A DNA stretch of 64,000 nt from positions 620,001 through 684,000 of the forward strand of contig NZ_JAHLZZ010000001.1 of NCBI RefSeq assembly GCF_018967845.1, given 5' to 3'. Source of the DNA: Hymenobacter siberiensis. GTDB lineage: Bacteria; Bacteroidota; Bacteroidia; Cytophagales; Hymenobacteraceae. The translations under genes were made by a program, and so were the position numbers. Below are positions 1 through 9,058 of the stretch, piece after piece; the stretch's first letter is position 1, and each line of letters starts with the position of its first letter. The notes below the pieces were generated by a model. It searched no databases. It saw only the letters and a program-made list of their open reading frames with translations, and was not told the origin of the DNA.

Positions 1-1
1 A

Positions 2-691
2 GGCCAGAAGCAGGCTGCTTTAAACCAGGTTCGGCCCGACAAGTTCACCAACTACATCCTGGCCAAATATCCCGGCCGCAGGTTCCGCTACCTCGACGTG
101 GGCTGCGGCCCTGGCTACACCCTCAAAAGCCTGGAGGCCCTGGGCTGGGAAGCCCACGGCCTCGAAATATCCGAGCACGCGGCCGACTTCGCCCGCCGCG
201 AGCTGCACCTGCCCGTCGTCACGGGAAACATCGAAACCACCGAGGACTTCCACGAAAACCAGTTCGACCTCGCCTACATGGGCGACGTGCTGGAGCACCT
301 GCTTTCGCCCGCCGCCACGCTGGCCAAGTTCCACCGCATTCTGGAGCCGGGCGGGCTGCTGGTGCTGGCCCTGCCGGCCACGCTCAATCTTCCCGCGGTG
401 CGCCTGGGCTTTGCCGCCTACGCGGCTTTGGGCAAGGAGCGCAAGATGGATATTCCGCCCTACCACCTGTTCGAATTCACGCCGGCTACCATCACCAGGA
501 TGCTCAAAAAGCAGGGATTTGAAGTGGTGGAGCTGCTGAACCCGGTGAAGCCGCCGAAGAACATTCGCCTCGGCGGCAGCGTGGTGGAGAAGGTGAGCAA
601 GCTGGCCGGGCAGTACCCAACATACTATCTCAACAAGCTGACGGGACGGTTTGGCGACCGGATGTTTGTGGTGGCGCGGAACGTAAAGTAA
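2..691 (+). CDS. class I SAM-dependent methyltransferase, 5' end outside the window
   Basis: The frame is open from the first complete codon, so the start codon lies upstream of the window and about 230 codons are visible. Motif I of the Rossmann methyltransferase fold is seen as LDVGCGPG (codons around base 90-115), followed by an acidic strand end (LEIS) and GDVLEHL, the usual post-motif II segment. This is the Methyltransf_11/23 type, which moves a methyl group from S-adenosylmethionine to a small molecule, sugar or lipid. The substrate cannot be told from this fragment. The GTG at 98 is internal to motif I and is not a real start. The gene converges on the phosphatase gene, with a shared bidirectional hairpin between them. 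Confidence 0.85.
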   Translation, partial: GQKQAALNQVRPDKFTNYILAKYPGRRFRYLDVGCGPGYTLKSLEALGWEAHGLEISEHAADFARRELHLPVVTGNIETTEDFHENQFDLAYMGDVLEHLLSPAATLAKFHRILEPGGLLVLALPATLNLPAVRLGFAAYAALGKERKMDIPPYHLFEFTPATITRMLKKQGFEVVELLNPVKPPKNIRLGGSVVEKVSKLAGQYPTYYLNKLTGRFGDRMFVVARNVK

Positions 692-746
692 CCTCCCCAA
701 CGGCGTCCCCTCACGAGCCCCCCGCGTCGCGAATGACACCAGCTCT

Positions 747-787
747 ATAAAAAACGCCCACTGCAGATGCAGCGGGCATTTTTCTTT
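747..787. terminator. bidirectional rho-independent terminator
   Basis: A GCCC-CTGC stem with one A/C mismatch is flanked by an A-run on the left and a T-run on the right. It lies between the convergent methyltransferase and phosphatase genes and can serve both. Confidence 0.75.
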
Positions 788-795
788 ATCGTCAG

Positions 796-835
796 GCTCC
801 CCTCTCCCCAAGGAGAGGGGCCGGGGGTGAGGTTA
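796..835. repeat. dispersed repeat, CCTCACCCCCGGCCCCTCTCC family, single arm
   Basis: One arm of a repeat seen again at 15559, 36003, 57645-57812, 61387-61517 and 63853-64000. It carries a small CCCCTCTCC/GGAGAGGGG hairpin. Its last bases run into the phosphatase stop codon at 833-835. Confidence 0.7.
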
Positions 836-2932
836 TAGCTTAATCGTGCGCTTGCTCACCACTTGCCCATTCACCGTGACGGCGGCGATGTAAAGCCCGG
901 CGCTGAGGCGGCTGCCATCTACGGCGACGGAGTGAGTGCCCGCAGCGAAACGCTTATCGCTCAACACGCTCTGCACGCGGCGGCCCATTTCGTCGAACAG
1001 CTCAACCGTAACGGCCCCGGCCGTCGGCAGCGTGAAGCCGACTTCGAACTGATTCACGAACGGTACCGGGCTGAGCTGGAGCTGGGCTTTGGGGTCGGCG
1101 CTGCTGGTGCGCAGGCCGAGCGTAGTGCCGAAGGCGCTGAGATTCAGGAAGTCGGCCATGATGGGCGTGATGGCAGTATTGTCGAGCAGGCCGCGGCCGG
1201 TAATCTGCTGGGCGTGGGTATTGGTGTTGTCTTCGGCTCCTACCCAAATGTCCTGTGGGGTGTGGTTGCCGGGCGTGGCGCCCTGGTTGCTGCCTACGCC
1301 GGTGCTGGCGCGGGTGCCGTTGCCGTTGGTGAGGGGATTTGAGCCGTAGGCCACCACGATGCGGCGGCCGGTAACCGAAGCCGGCTGCGGGTAGTCCTTA
1401 CCCTGGAAGGTATTCATCATGTAATCAGGAAACCAGCCGCCCGCGCCGCCGTCGCCGCGCACCAGGTTGGTGGGGGTGGCATAGCCCGCCTCGGCCGCTA
1501 CCGACTTGGTAATCTGGCCCGAGTAAGTGCGGATTTTGGTGCCGTTCTGCTGAGCATCGGCCTCGTCGTGCAGGCCCGTGACGGTGAAGCCGCCGCACTC
1601 GTGGTCGGATGTGCTAAAGACCAGCGTTTTGCCGGTTACGGCGGGCGTGGCGAGCAGTGCCCGGCCCTCGGCCACGGCGTAGTCGAAGGCCATTACCTCC
1701 TTAATCATGTAATCGGAAGCGTACACGCTGGTGGTGCGGGGCATGGCGGGCGTGGCGATGTAGTTGGCCTCGCCGCCGCCCGTCAGGTAGGCCGGCTTGT
1801 CCGAATCGACGGTGTACTGGTTGCCGCCGGCGGGGTTAGCCACCACCGTGATGCCGCCGGTATTAGCGTGCTCCAGGTGGTCGATGCGGCCGGCCTCCAC
1901 CATCAGGAAAAAGCCCTTGCCGTTGCTCTTAGCCTTGAGGACTTCGATGGCCATGTGGGTCATCTCGGCCAGCGAGGGCTCCCAGGCGGCGCTGGTCTGG
2001 CGGTCTTGCTCGTAGTTGACGTGCGAGGAGTTGAACAGGCCCAGCAGCTTCTTACCGCCGGGGCCATACTGGCTGAGATTGATGTTGTTGAGGGCGTCGC
2101 GACTGTTCACGTAGCCGTAGTTGCGCTGGTTCACGGCGTAGCCCACGAGGTCCACATCGTCGGCGCGGTTGCCTTTCAGGGTGGCGGCCACGCCGGTGGC
2201 CGGGTCGATGATGGCCGCACCGTTGCGGTCCAAGATGGTTTCGTAGGAGCTGGCCGCCGTGCGGGAGCGGGGCATGAAATGGCGGGCCCCGCCGCCGAGA
2301 ATCACATCCAGCTCTACGCCTACTTTGGGCGTGGGCAGCACCCAGTCGCGGGCCGCCGTGTAGCGGTACGACGTAGTGGGGCTGCTGTTGAAAATGGCCT
2401 CATACTGCGTCTGCGTCGAGGCAATGTACTGGGCCGAGATGTAGTCCTCCAGGTCGCGGTACCAGATGTGGCTGGCGAAGGCGGCCGGCGTGGCGTGCGT
2501 GATGCGGGCCGTGCTTACGAGGCCCACGGCATAGCCCTGCTTCTTGGCGGCTTCGAGAATGGTTTCGATGGCCGCGCCCGAACCGGGGTTCAGCGAAATC
2601 ACCTCGTTGTCCTGCTTGCCGGGCTTGCCACAGGCGTACACCGCCGCCCCCGGGGCCGAGTCGGTAATCCAGGAGTTGAGCGAGTGGGTGGTGACGGTGG
2701 CGTTGTACTTGAGCTTATCGAGCGCCAGCACCTGGAACCCGGCATCGGACGTGAAGCGCTTGCCCGTGGTGCCCTGGCCCATGGCCATGCGCGCCGCTGT
2801 TTTCGGGGCCAGCCCAAAGCCGTCGCCGATGTAGATGATGACGTTGTTGTTGGTGGCCGATGCCTGGGCCCGCGCCTCCTGTCCTGCCACTGCCGCCAGC
2901 ACCAGGCCACCGAGTAAAATTTTCGCTTTCAT
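833..2932 (-). CDS. secreted alkaline phosphatase with T9SS sorting domain
   Basis: This 699-residue protein begins with a signal peptide (residues 1-22). The alkaline phosphatase fold is clear: IGDG with metal ligand Asp37, TDSAPGA with the phosphorylated nucleophile Ser92, HATPAAF near 145, an E..R.DH metal-binding segment in VEAGRIDHLEHAN and DHECGG near the end of the domain. The enzyme hydrolyses phosphate monoesters and needs Zn/Mg. The last ~80 residues form a type A T9SS C-terminal domain (PVPF start, LFDEMGRRV, SAGLYIAAV, K-T-I-K-L end), so the protein should be exported by Sec and then secreted or anchored through the type IX system. Upstream on its strand is a weak CCAATTTTGC -7-like box. 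It is longer than PhoA because of inserts and the sorting domain. Confidence 0.93.
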   Translation of the reverse strand: MKAKILLGGLVLAAVAGQEARAQASATNNNVIIYIGDGFGLAPKTAARMAMGQGTTGKRFTSDAGFQVLALDKLKYNATVTTHSLNSWITDSAPGAAVYACGKPGKQDNEVISLNPGSGAAIETILEAAKKQGYAVGLVSTARITHATPAAFASHIWYRDLEDYISAQYIASTQTQYEAIFNSSPTTSYRYTAARDWVLPTPKVGVELDVILGGGARHFMPRSRTAASSYETILDRNGAAIIDPATGVAATLKGNRADDVDLVGYAVNQRNYGYVNSRDALNNINLSQYGPGGKKLLGLFNSSHVNYEQDRQTSAAWEPSLAEMTHMAIEVLKAKSNGKGFFLMVEAGRIDHLEHANTGGITVVANPAGGNQYTVDSDKPAYLTGGGEANYIATPAMPRTTSVYASDYMIKEVMAFDYAVAEGRALLATPAVTGKTLVFSTSDHECGGFTVTGLHDEADAQQNGTKIRTYSGQITKSVAAEAGYATPTNLVRGDGGAGGWFPDYMMNTFQGKDYPQPASVTGRRIVVAYGSNPLTNGNGTRASTGVGSNQGATPGNHTPQDIWVGAEDNTNTHAQQITGRGLLDNTAITPIMADFLNLSAFGTTLGLRTSSADPKAQLQLSPVPFVNQFEVGFTLPTAGAVTVELFDEMGRRVQSVLSDKRFAAGTHSVAVDGSRLSAGLYIAAVTVNGQVVSKRTIKL

Positions 2933-3094
2933 AAAAGCCGGTTGAAGTTGATGAATGGAATACTAACCGGCCGCAAAATTGGGCGAGTGCCGTGAGGCCA
3001 TGGTTACTCATTCATCAAGCCTGCATTATGAAAGCCGCACCAACCAAACACTTAATTAATCATTAAGTAATCAGCTGGTTGCGCAGGCAATTCT

Positions 3095-3102
3095 ACCTTT
3101 GC
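3095..3102 (+). promoter_or_regulatory. Bacteroidota -7 box TACCTTTG
   Basis: Perfect match to TAnnTTTG, 26 bases before the ATG at 3129. A GGTTGCG element about 20 bases upstream may serve as the -33 box. Confidence 0.65.
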
Positions 3103-3128
3103 ACGAATCATCAAACTGTCCTGGCACC

Positions 3129-4214
3129 ATGCTTTTTTTCCTGAAATTTCCGTGTCTTCGCCAGTGGCTGCCGGGGCTATTGCTGCTCAGCGCCAGCCCG
3201 GCGATGCAGGCCCGCCCCCGGCCGCCCTACGCGGTGCCCGGCCACGAGCAGCCCGTCGCCCTGCTGCACGCTGGCAAAGCCACCTACCTGGTTACCCAGC
3301 ACAGCGTGCTGCGGCTCGAAGGCCGGCGGCTCGTGCGCCACTTCCGGAGCGAAGCCGCCATTCAGTGCGCCACGACCCACGATACGGCCCTGTGGCTGGG
3401 CACGCGCCAGGGCCTGCTACGGCTGAGCCCGCGCACCTTCCGCCCGCAGCCGCTGGCTCTGCCCGGCGTGGCCGCGCCCAACGTAACGGCGCTGTTTGGC
3501 GATGCCCGGGGCCAGCTCTGGGTGGGAGCCAACGGCGCGGGCGTGTTCCGCCGGGCCAATGGCGCGTTTGTTCAGGAGCTGCATACGCCTGCCATCAACG
3601 GCGGCGTGGCCACGGCCGACAGCGCTGTCTGGATTGCCACCAGCATCGGCCTCAGCCGCAAGCAGGGCCCCGAGTGGACGCGCTACAACGAGGAAGGCGT
3701 GGCCAACCACGAAATCCCCGATAACATCGTGGAAAAGCTGCTGCCCGACAACGACGGCAACCTCTGGGTGGTGATGTCGGACGCCATCTGCGTGTTCGAA
3801 AAGAGCGGCCAGCGCGGCGCGGCCGAGGCCGAGCTGCCCACCGTGAAGTTCATCGGCCGGCCCGGCAACGAGGTGTTCGGCGTGGCCCACGTGCCCGGCG
3901 CGGGCCGCCTGTTTGCCACCGCCCAGGGCCTGCTGCTGCTACCCGATGCGCCCACCACGCCCCTCCCCGACTTCGCCGCCGCTACCGATAAAATCGAGCC
4001 GCAGCGCCTGTTGCAGCCGCTGCCCGCGCTGCCGGGCGCCGGCAACCCTACCCTGCTGGCCGTAGACAAGCAGCAGCGGCTGTGGCTGGCGGGACCGGAG
4101 GGCGTGGTAGTGCTCACAGCTAAGGGGTTTCGGCAGTTTGCGCTGAAGACAGCTCCTCAAACAACTCTGACAACGAACCTCAACTCGCAAAGCCGGCGAC
4201 TTCCGATGAGGTAA
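3129..4214 (+). CDS. secreted two-component-regulator-type beta-propeller protein lacking an output domain
   Basis: The ATG at 3129 is preferred over an in-frame TTG at 3099 because it gives a proper signal peptide (MLFFLKF...LLLLSASPAMQA) and lies behind a TACCTTTG promoter. The 361-residue product has repeated blades of the Reg_prop kind: LWLGTRQGLLRL, LWVGANGAGVFRR, VWIATSIGLSR, LWVVMSDAICVF, LWLAGPEGVVVL. In this phylum such propellers are usually the periplasmic sensor of hybrid histidine kinases. Here the frame ends after roughly half a propeller, with no Y_Y_Y, membrane or kinase segment. It stops 10 bases from a decayed convergent cassette, so truncation is possible; a stand-alone short protein is the alternative. 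Confidence 0.75.
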   Translation: MLFFLKFPCLRQWLPGLLLLSASPAMQARPRPPYAVPGHEQPVALLHAGKATYLVTQHSVLRLEGRRLVRHFRSEAAIQCATTHDTALWLGTRQGLLRLSPRTFRPQPLALPGVAAPNVTALFGDARGQLWVGANGAGVFRRANGAFVQELHTPAINGGVATADSAVWIATSIGLSRKQGPEWTRYNEEGVANHEIPDNIVEKLLPDNDGNLWVVMSDAICVFEKSGQRGAAEAELPTVKFIGRPGNEVFGVAHVPGAGRLFATAQGLLLLPDAPTTPLPDFAAATDKIEPQRLLQPLPALPGAGNPTLLAVDKQQRLWLAGPEGVVVLTAKGFRQFALKTAPQTTLTTNLNSQSRRLPMR

Positions 4215-4223
4215 TATGCACGG

Positions 4224-4810
4224 CTACAGGGCCGCCACGTATTCCTGGACTTGCGTATGAAATGCCAGAAAGCTGGCAGAACGACTGGCCAGCCAGTCAA
4301 TATCCAGTCCGGCCACTAATTCCGCCACTATTGGGTTAGAATGCTTGGTGAGACACTTGCGGGCATTGCAAACCGCCTGCTTAGCCTCTGGCCGGGGCTG
4401 GGTTTCAAAGCTGATATTTTTGGTCTGACCGGGATTTTCCCGGTGCCATTTCAGGTACCACAGCCAGTGCTCGATGCACTGCACCGGCAATAGAAGCACC
4501 GCCTCTACTCCGCGACCTTCCAGCCGCAATCGCATTTCCTGCAGCTTCCGGGAGAATGCTGCGGGGTCGTGGTCGTCCAGGTCGCGGCCCACAAAAAAGC
4601 ATTGCTGCTAATACTGCGACAGTCCGACTGTACAGGCTTCAGCAAAAAGGTCGTCAACCTGCTTTTTGTTGGTGGCCCGAAACCGGAGGGCAAAGGCTTC
4701 ATCGAATTCGAAACGGTGCGGCGAATCGGCCGTCAGGGCAGTCAGGTAGTGCTGCAGAAAAAGCCGTTGCGCGTCGTCTTCCCCAAAGAAACCTAGCGAA
4801 TGCTGCTCAT
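4224..4810 (-). pseudogene. TOPRIM-like partner of an AAA ATPase, frameshifted and nonsense-mutated
   Basis: The intact reading would start at the ATG at 4808-4810, which overlaps the stop of the upstream ATPase gene as ATGA. After five codons (MSSIR) a stop appears; a one-base shift restores LGFFGEDDAQRLFLQHYL. That frame then meets an in-frame TAG at 4608-4610 and continues as QQCFFVGRDLDDHD and IEHWLWYLKW to 4224. The glutamate near the N-terminus (GEDD) and the DLDDHD acidic cluster resemble the TOPRIM-fold proteins (DUF4276/DUF4435/RloB-like) encoded next to AAA_15/21 ATPases in OLD-like and PARIS-type defence modules. At about 196 codons the length fits. Two independent lesions make it a pseudogene unless the sequence has errors. 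The family assignment is inference. Confidence 0.65.
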
Positions 4811-5893
4811 GCCGGCACGCCTCCCAGGAAGCCCGATACCCAATGCTCGCCCAGCGAATCGGTGCAGCGAATGGGCGGCTTGCCTTCGGCGGCCAGCTGC
4901 GCGTTGCTTTCACTGATGAGGTCGCCGGCATTGCGAATCACCGTTTCGTCATTTTCGCGGTCGAATACGGAAATGTACTCCGGAATATCCGCAAAATGGT
5001 CGACCACATAGGGGCTGTGCGAAGTCAGAATAATCTGAATCCCCCGCAGCTCGGCCAGCTCAAAAATGAAATCCATCACCTCCTTGATGCGGCGAGGGTG
5101 AATGCCCTTCTCCGGCTCCTCCAGCAGCAATAGTTTCGGTGGGTCGGGCTGGTGCACGATGCAGAGTAGCGCCAGGAAGTAGAGGACACCTTCGGATACC
5201 TCTTCGGCCCAGTAGCCGACGTCGTTTTTGTCGAAGAATTTGAGCTTGAGCTTACCCGGTTCGTCTGGAACCGGAGCGGTTGAAACGTGAACCAAATCCC
5301 GAATACACTCTCTGAAATCTGTTTGTATCCTCTTCGCCTGAGCCCGATAATTCTGTTCCAAATAAAATAAAAATATTACCAAATCTGCTCCATCAGCGCT
5401 TGGCATGAGCATATTCTTCAGACCAGCACTTGCCCGCAGATTTTCCGGATTGATATTATATATGATTGTACCCTGCGTTGCTTGTCTAATTTCTGCCGGG
5501 GTTGCTTGAAACTGGCCATCAAGTAACTCGGGGTTAATGACACCTTGATTTATTCAGCACTTTTACCGAAGCAGCTATGTACTGACTGATAGTGTCATCT
5601 TTTAAGGCTGTTGTGACAATTGCCTCTTCACCATTATTACCGCGGAATCCCGTTATAAAAGCTACAGTAGCAGGAGAATCATACGGCCTATTTTGCAATG
5701 ATTTCGACAGATTATTGCGCCCAATATTTCCGTCCTTATTTGTGTTTGATAGTAGAGCAGCCGCTACTTCAATCCCCTTCAAGAAATTCGACTTGCCCGA
5801 GTTGTTCGGCCCGATAAACAGGTTGACTTGCCCCAGCTTTACCGAGGCGTCGCGGATGCTGCGAAAATTCTGAGTGCGGAGGGACGTAAGCAT
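4807..5893 (-). pseudogene. AAA_15/AAA_21 family ATPase, frameshifted
   Basis: The N-terminal part from ATG 5893 reads MLTSLRTQNFRSIRD and a Walker A GPNNSGKSN, typical of RecF/OLD-like ABC ATPases. The frame ends at 5534 (KSRCH stop), but a one-base shift near 5546 restores GVINPELLDGQFQ and runs on without interruption into the second part, which holds a signature-like SEGVLYFLALL, Walker B LLLLEEPEKGIHP and the switch LTSHSPYVVDHF, ending at 4807. The joined product would be about 360 residues, full length for the family. The downstream partner overlaps by ATGA, so the two were translationally coupled. The region around the frameshift is locally AT-rich compared with neighbours. Such pairs usually act in anti-phage defence; here the module appears dead. 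Confidence 0.75.
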
Positions 5894-5898
5894 GAAAG

Positions 5899-5906
5899 CC
5901 AAGGTA
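5899..5906 (-). promoter_or_regulatory. -7 box TACCTTGG directly before the ATPase start
   Basis: Seven of eight bases match TAnnTTTG. Only five bases separate it from the ATG at 5893, which supports that start and suggests a leaderless transcript. Confidence 0.5.
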
Positions 5907-5942
5907 GGAGATTGGGCGTACAAACGGCCGGCCTGCTAACGC

Positions 5943-5980
5943 AAAAGCGGCCCCTGGCAAATTGCCAGGGGCCGCTTTTT
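5943..5980. terminator. strong bidirectional terminator
   Basis: AAAAGCGGCCCCTGGCA and its complement form a long GC-rich stem with A and T tails. It lies between the htpG stop and the ATPase start and mainly serves htpG. Confidence 0.85.
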
Positions 5981-6016
5981 ATGGTTCGCGGACTCGCAGA
6001 GTCCACGCTACGTCCG

Positions 6017-7837
6017 TTAGCCCAGCAACTCCGTGCTGCGCTTCACAAACGCCGTCAGGGCTTCGCCTTTCAGCATCCCCTGGGCCAGAAGGGCCAAATC
6101 AAACGCTTGCTTGGCGAGCTTCTCGCCGCCGTCGGCCAGTACTTTGGCTACCAGCGGGTGGTTGGCGTTCACGGTCACGTCGTACGACTCGGGGAAGGCC
6201 CCGAACATCTGCATGCCGCCGCCGCCGCCGGTGCGCTGCATGTCCTTCATGCGGCGCATGAATTCGTTCTGGGTGATGGTAACCGGGGCGTCCTGCGGGC
6301 TGAGGGCGGCCACTTTCACGTGCATGGCCGGGTTGGCAATGGCCGTAGTAAAGCTTTCCTCCAGCTTCTTGGTGTCGTCTTCGGTCAGCACGCTTTCGGT
6401 GGTGCCTTCCTTCTCGATGAGCTTGCTCACCGTGTCGGCATCCACGCGCTTGAAGCTGGTTTTTTCCAGCTTCTGCTCGAGCTGGCCGATGAAGTGCGGG
6501 TCAAGAATGTGGTCGAAGTTCAGCACGTCGTAGCCGCGCTCTTTGGCAGCGGCCACGTAGCCGTGCTGCTGCTCGGCATCGTTGGTATAAAGTACCACGG
6601 TGTTGCCGTCCTTGTCCTGCTGGTTGGCCTGAATATGCTCAGTGTACTCGCTGATGGTGAACAGCTTGCCGTCCACATTCTTGAGCAGCACGAAGTCCTT
6701 ACCCTTGTCGTAGAACTTCTCGTCGCTCAGCATGCCGTACTTCACGAACATGCCGATGTCGGACCACTTCTCCTCGTAGCCGGGCCGGTCCTGCTTGAAC
6801 AGGCTGCTCAGCTTATCGGCCACTTTCTTGGTGATGTAGGTGTTGATTTTGCGCACAGCCGCATCGGCCTGCAGGAAGCTGCGGCTCACGTTCAGCGGGA
6901 TGTCGGGCGAGTCAATCACGCCGTGCAGCAGCATCAGGAACTCGGGCACCACGTCCTTCACCTCGTCGGTGATGAACACCTGGCGCGAGTACAGCTGAAT
7001 CTTATTACGTGAAAACTGGAGCTCGTCCTTCACCTTCGGGAAGTACAGAATACCAGTGAGATTGAACGGGTAGTCCACATTCAGGTGAATCCAGAACAGG
7101 GGCTCGTCCATGCTCATGGGGTAGAGCTCCTGGTAGAATTTCTTGTAGTCCTCATCGGTCAGCTCGCTTGGCTGCTTGGTCCAGATAGGGTTGGTATCGT
7201 TGATTAGCTGGCCCTCGAACTCAATCGGAATAGGCAGGAACTTGCAGTACTTGGTGAGGATGGTGCGCAGGCGGGCTTCCTCCAGAAACTCGTCCGAATC
7301 TTCGGCCACGTTCAGCACCACGTCGGTGCCGCGCTCGGCCTTGTCGGTACTTTCCAGGGTGAAGGACGTGCTGCCATCACAGGTCCAGTGGGCGGCTTCG
7401 GTGCCTTCCTTGTAGCTCTGCGAGAAGATTTCAACCTCCTTGGCCACCATGAACGCGGAGTAGAAACCCAGGCCGAACTGCCCGATAATCTGGTCCTTAG
7501 TGGCGGCATCCTTGTCCTTGTACTGCTCCACAAACTCGGTGGCGCCGCTGAAGGCAATCTGGTTGATGTACTTCTTGATTTCCTCGCCGGTCATGCCCAG
7601 GCCGTGGTCGGAAATCGTGATTTTGCGGGCTTCCTTGTCCACGGTCACGCGCACTTTCAGCTCGCCCAGCTCGCCTTTGTACTCGCCCAGCTGGGCCAGG
7701 CTTTTCAGCTTTTGGGTGGCATCGACGGCATTGCTGACCAGCTCGCGCAGGAAAATCTCGTGGTCGGAATACAAGAACTTCTTGATAATCGGGAAGATGT
7801 TCTCGGTGTGGATGGAGATGGAGCCGGTTTCTTGCAT
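6017..7837 (-). CDS. htpG: molecular chaperone HtpG (Hsp90)
   Basis: The 606-residue product starts at MQETGSISIHTE (ATG 7837); a longer in-frame reading to 7927 adds 30 residues without family character. GHKL ATPase motifs are present: NAVDATQKL, DHGLGMTGEEI, QIAFSGATEF and GQFGLGFYSAFMVA. Then come the middle domain (PLFWIHLNVDYPFNLTGILYFP, RQVFITDEV) and a C-terminal dimerisation segment. It binds ATP and assists folding of client proteins in the cytoplasm. The length is close to E. coli HtpG. It stands alone and is transcribed away from the next gene. Confidence 0.97.
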   Translation of the reverse strand: MQETGSISIHTENIFPIIKKFLYSDHEIFLRELVSNAVDATQKLKSLAQLGEYKGELGELKVRVTVDKEARKITISDHGLGMTGEEIKKYINQIAFSGATEFVEQYKDKDAATKDQIIGQFGLGFYSAFMVAKEVEIFSQSYKEGTEAAHWTCDGSTSFTLESTDKAERGTDVVLNVAEDSDEFLEEARLRTILTKYCKFLPIPIEFEGQLINDTNPIWTKQPSELTDEDYKKFYQELYPMSMDEPLFWIHLNVDYPFNLTGILYFPKVKDELQFSRNKIQLYSRQVFITDEVKDVVPEFLMLLHGVIDSPDIPLNVSRSFLQADAAVRKINTYITKKVADKLSSLFKQDRPGYEEKWSDIGMFVKYGMLSDEKFYDKGKDFVLLKNVDGKLFTISEYTEHIQANQQDKDGNTVVLYTNDAEQQHGYVAAAKERGYDVLNFDHILDPHFIGQLEQKLEKTSFKRVDADTVSKLIEKEGTTESVLTEDDTKKLEESFTTAIANPAMHVKVAALSPQDAPVTITQNEFMRRMKDMQRTGGGGGMQMFGAFPESYDVTVNANHPLVAKVLADGGEKLAKQAFDLALLAQGMLKGEALTAFVKRSTELLG

Positions 7838-7963
7838 GGTATAAAGGGGAAACGGTTGAATACAGACGGAATGGCCGAGCGCACGGGCGCTGGCCACGGT
7901 TTCCGGAGCTTTCAAAGGACGTTCCAAGGGGTACTTGACTGTCAGATTGACAGCGGCGGCGGG

Positions 7964-8470
7964 CTACAGCCGCTCGGGCTGGTGCCGGTGCGGGGCTTCG
8001 AGGCTACCGGCCTGCACCAGGCCGGGACCAAATACAGCATCCCACTCGGCCTGCAGCTCGGGCAGACGCGCCGAATAGTCGGCCAGCCATTGCAAGCCAG
8101 GCTCAGGCTGGGGGAAATACTGAATATCAAACCTGATGATGCTCCGGAACATGGCCAGCAGCGAGTCGATGGCCAGTTGGTTGTGCACGCGGTGGCGGTG
8201 GTTCACGAGCACCACGCGCTCCAGCGGCAGCTTCACAATGCCCGGCATCCAGCTCACGCCCAGCCACACCTGGTCGTAGACCGAGATGTCGGGAAAGGTA
8301 TTCATGTTGAACAACAAATTGCGGACGCCCAGCTCCCGGTCCAGGACCAGGAGCTGCTCGGCACTTTGGCGTAGGGTACGAGTGTCGGCCCCGGAGGCCC
8401 ATTCAATGCGTAACAGACTCAGCTGTTCGTCGTATTGCAAAGACAAGTCGGGAATATTGCTAATTATCAC
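7964..8470 (-). CDS. conserved hypothetical protein, no clear domain
   Basis: I do not recognise the family with certainty. From GTG 8470 the product has 168 residues and reads VIISNIPDLSLQYDEQLSLLRIEW..., followed by RELGVRNLLFNMNTFPDISVYDQVWLGVSWMPGI, a mix of strands and amphipathic helices that recalls STAS or SpoIIAA-like small domains. No signal peptide or membrane segment is seen. An upstream extension in frame to 8617 has no coding character. A TATCTTGC box about 30 bases upstream of the GTG could be its promoter. It lies between htpG and the divergent metal-locus gene. Confidence 0.6.
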   Translation of the reverse strand: MIISNIPDLSLQYDEQLSLLRIEWASGADTRTLRQSAEQLLVLDRELGVRNLLFNMNTFPDISVYDQVWLGVSWMPGIVKLPLERVVLVNHRHRVHNQLAIDSLLAMFRSIIRFDIQYFPQPEPGLQWLADYSARLPELQAEWDAVFGPGLVQAGSLEAPHRHQPERL

Positions 8471-8599
8471 AAAAAAAGGCGCTAAAAGGCCGCTCGGGCA
8501 GCAAGATAGTGCACCGATACGAGAAATGCGCTGCCCATGATTTGTGAACTGTGACGCCGCGTGCAATTTATTTACGGAGCAACTTCCGGCGTTTACCGC

Positions 8600-8607
8600 C
8601 ATCTTTG
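8600..8607 (+). promoter_or_regulatory. -7 box CATCTTTG abutting a GTG start
   Basis: Seven of eight bases fit TAnnTTTG. Four bases separate it from the GTG at 8612, the same spacing as at 12738, 17328 and 22173. Confidence 0.5.
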
Positions 8608-8611
8608 TATT

Positions 8612-8962
8612 GTGCAAGCCCTGCGTTCACCTTTAGCCCTGCTGCTGCTGCTCTGCCTCGTGCGGACGCTGCTGCCCGAGGCGTGGATTCTGGCCCTGCA
8701 CCCCCACGCCCACACCACCGAGGAGCCGGCCCAGGCCCCGGCTTTTCGCCACAAGGGCAAGGCCCTCGTCAGCGCCCGGCACCAGCACTGCGACGTAGAG
8801 CAATTCTACAACGTAGCGTTTCAGGCGGCAGGGCCGGTGGCGGCGCCCCAGCACCGCGTGGCCCGGCACTACGCCGCCACGCCGCCCCTGCCGCCCGTGC
8901 GGCCAGCGGCGGGCGAGGTGCTTTTTGCGCGGTCGCTGCGCGGCCCGCCCTGCCGCGCCTAG
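8612..8962 (+). CDS. small secreted Cys/His protein next to a TonB receptor
   Basis: The 116-residue product starts at GTG 8612, just behind a -7 box. The N-terminus is hydrophobic (ALRSPLALLLLLCLVRTLLP) and looks like a signal peptide. The mature part has several His residues and a HQHCDVEQFYNVAF segment. In Bacteroidota, small His-rich proteins with a conserved H-x-H-C segment often sit next to TonB receptors for metals, so a role as periplasmic metal-binding or sensing protein is likely but inferred. The TonB receptor follows after 96 bases and a CDF exporter comes next. The exact start is uncertain because no ATG is available in frame near the signal peptide. Confidence 0.6.
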   Translation: MQALRSPLALLLLLCLVRTLLPEAWILALHPHAHTTEEPAQAPAFRHKGKALVSARHQHCDVEQFYNVAFQAAGPVAAPQHRVARHYAATPPLPPVRPAAGEVLFARSLRGPPCRA

Positions 8963-9058
8963 CTTCCGGCGCATTCCTTTTTCTTTTTGGTGATACCCTA
9001 CCTTGTCCGCAGCCGCGCTTTTGCAGCGGCTGGCGGGCCGGGCTGCTTTAGCTTTTTT

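Noticed and set aside
1568..2917. 449-codon frame antisense to the alkaline phosphatase
   Set aside because: Shadow frame; composition is Gly/Val/Arg/His-rich as expected for a reverse reading of this gene.
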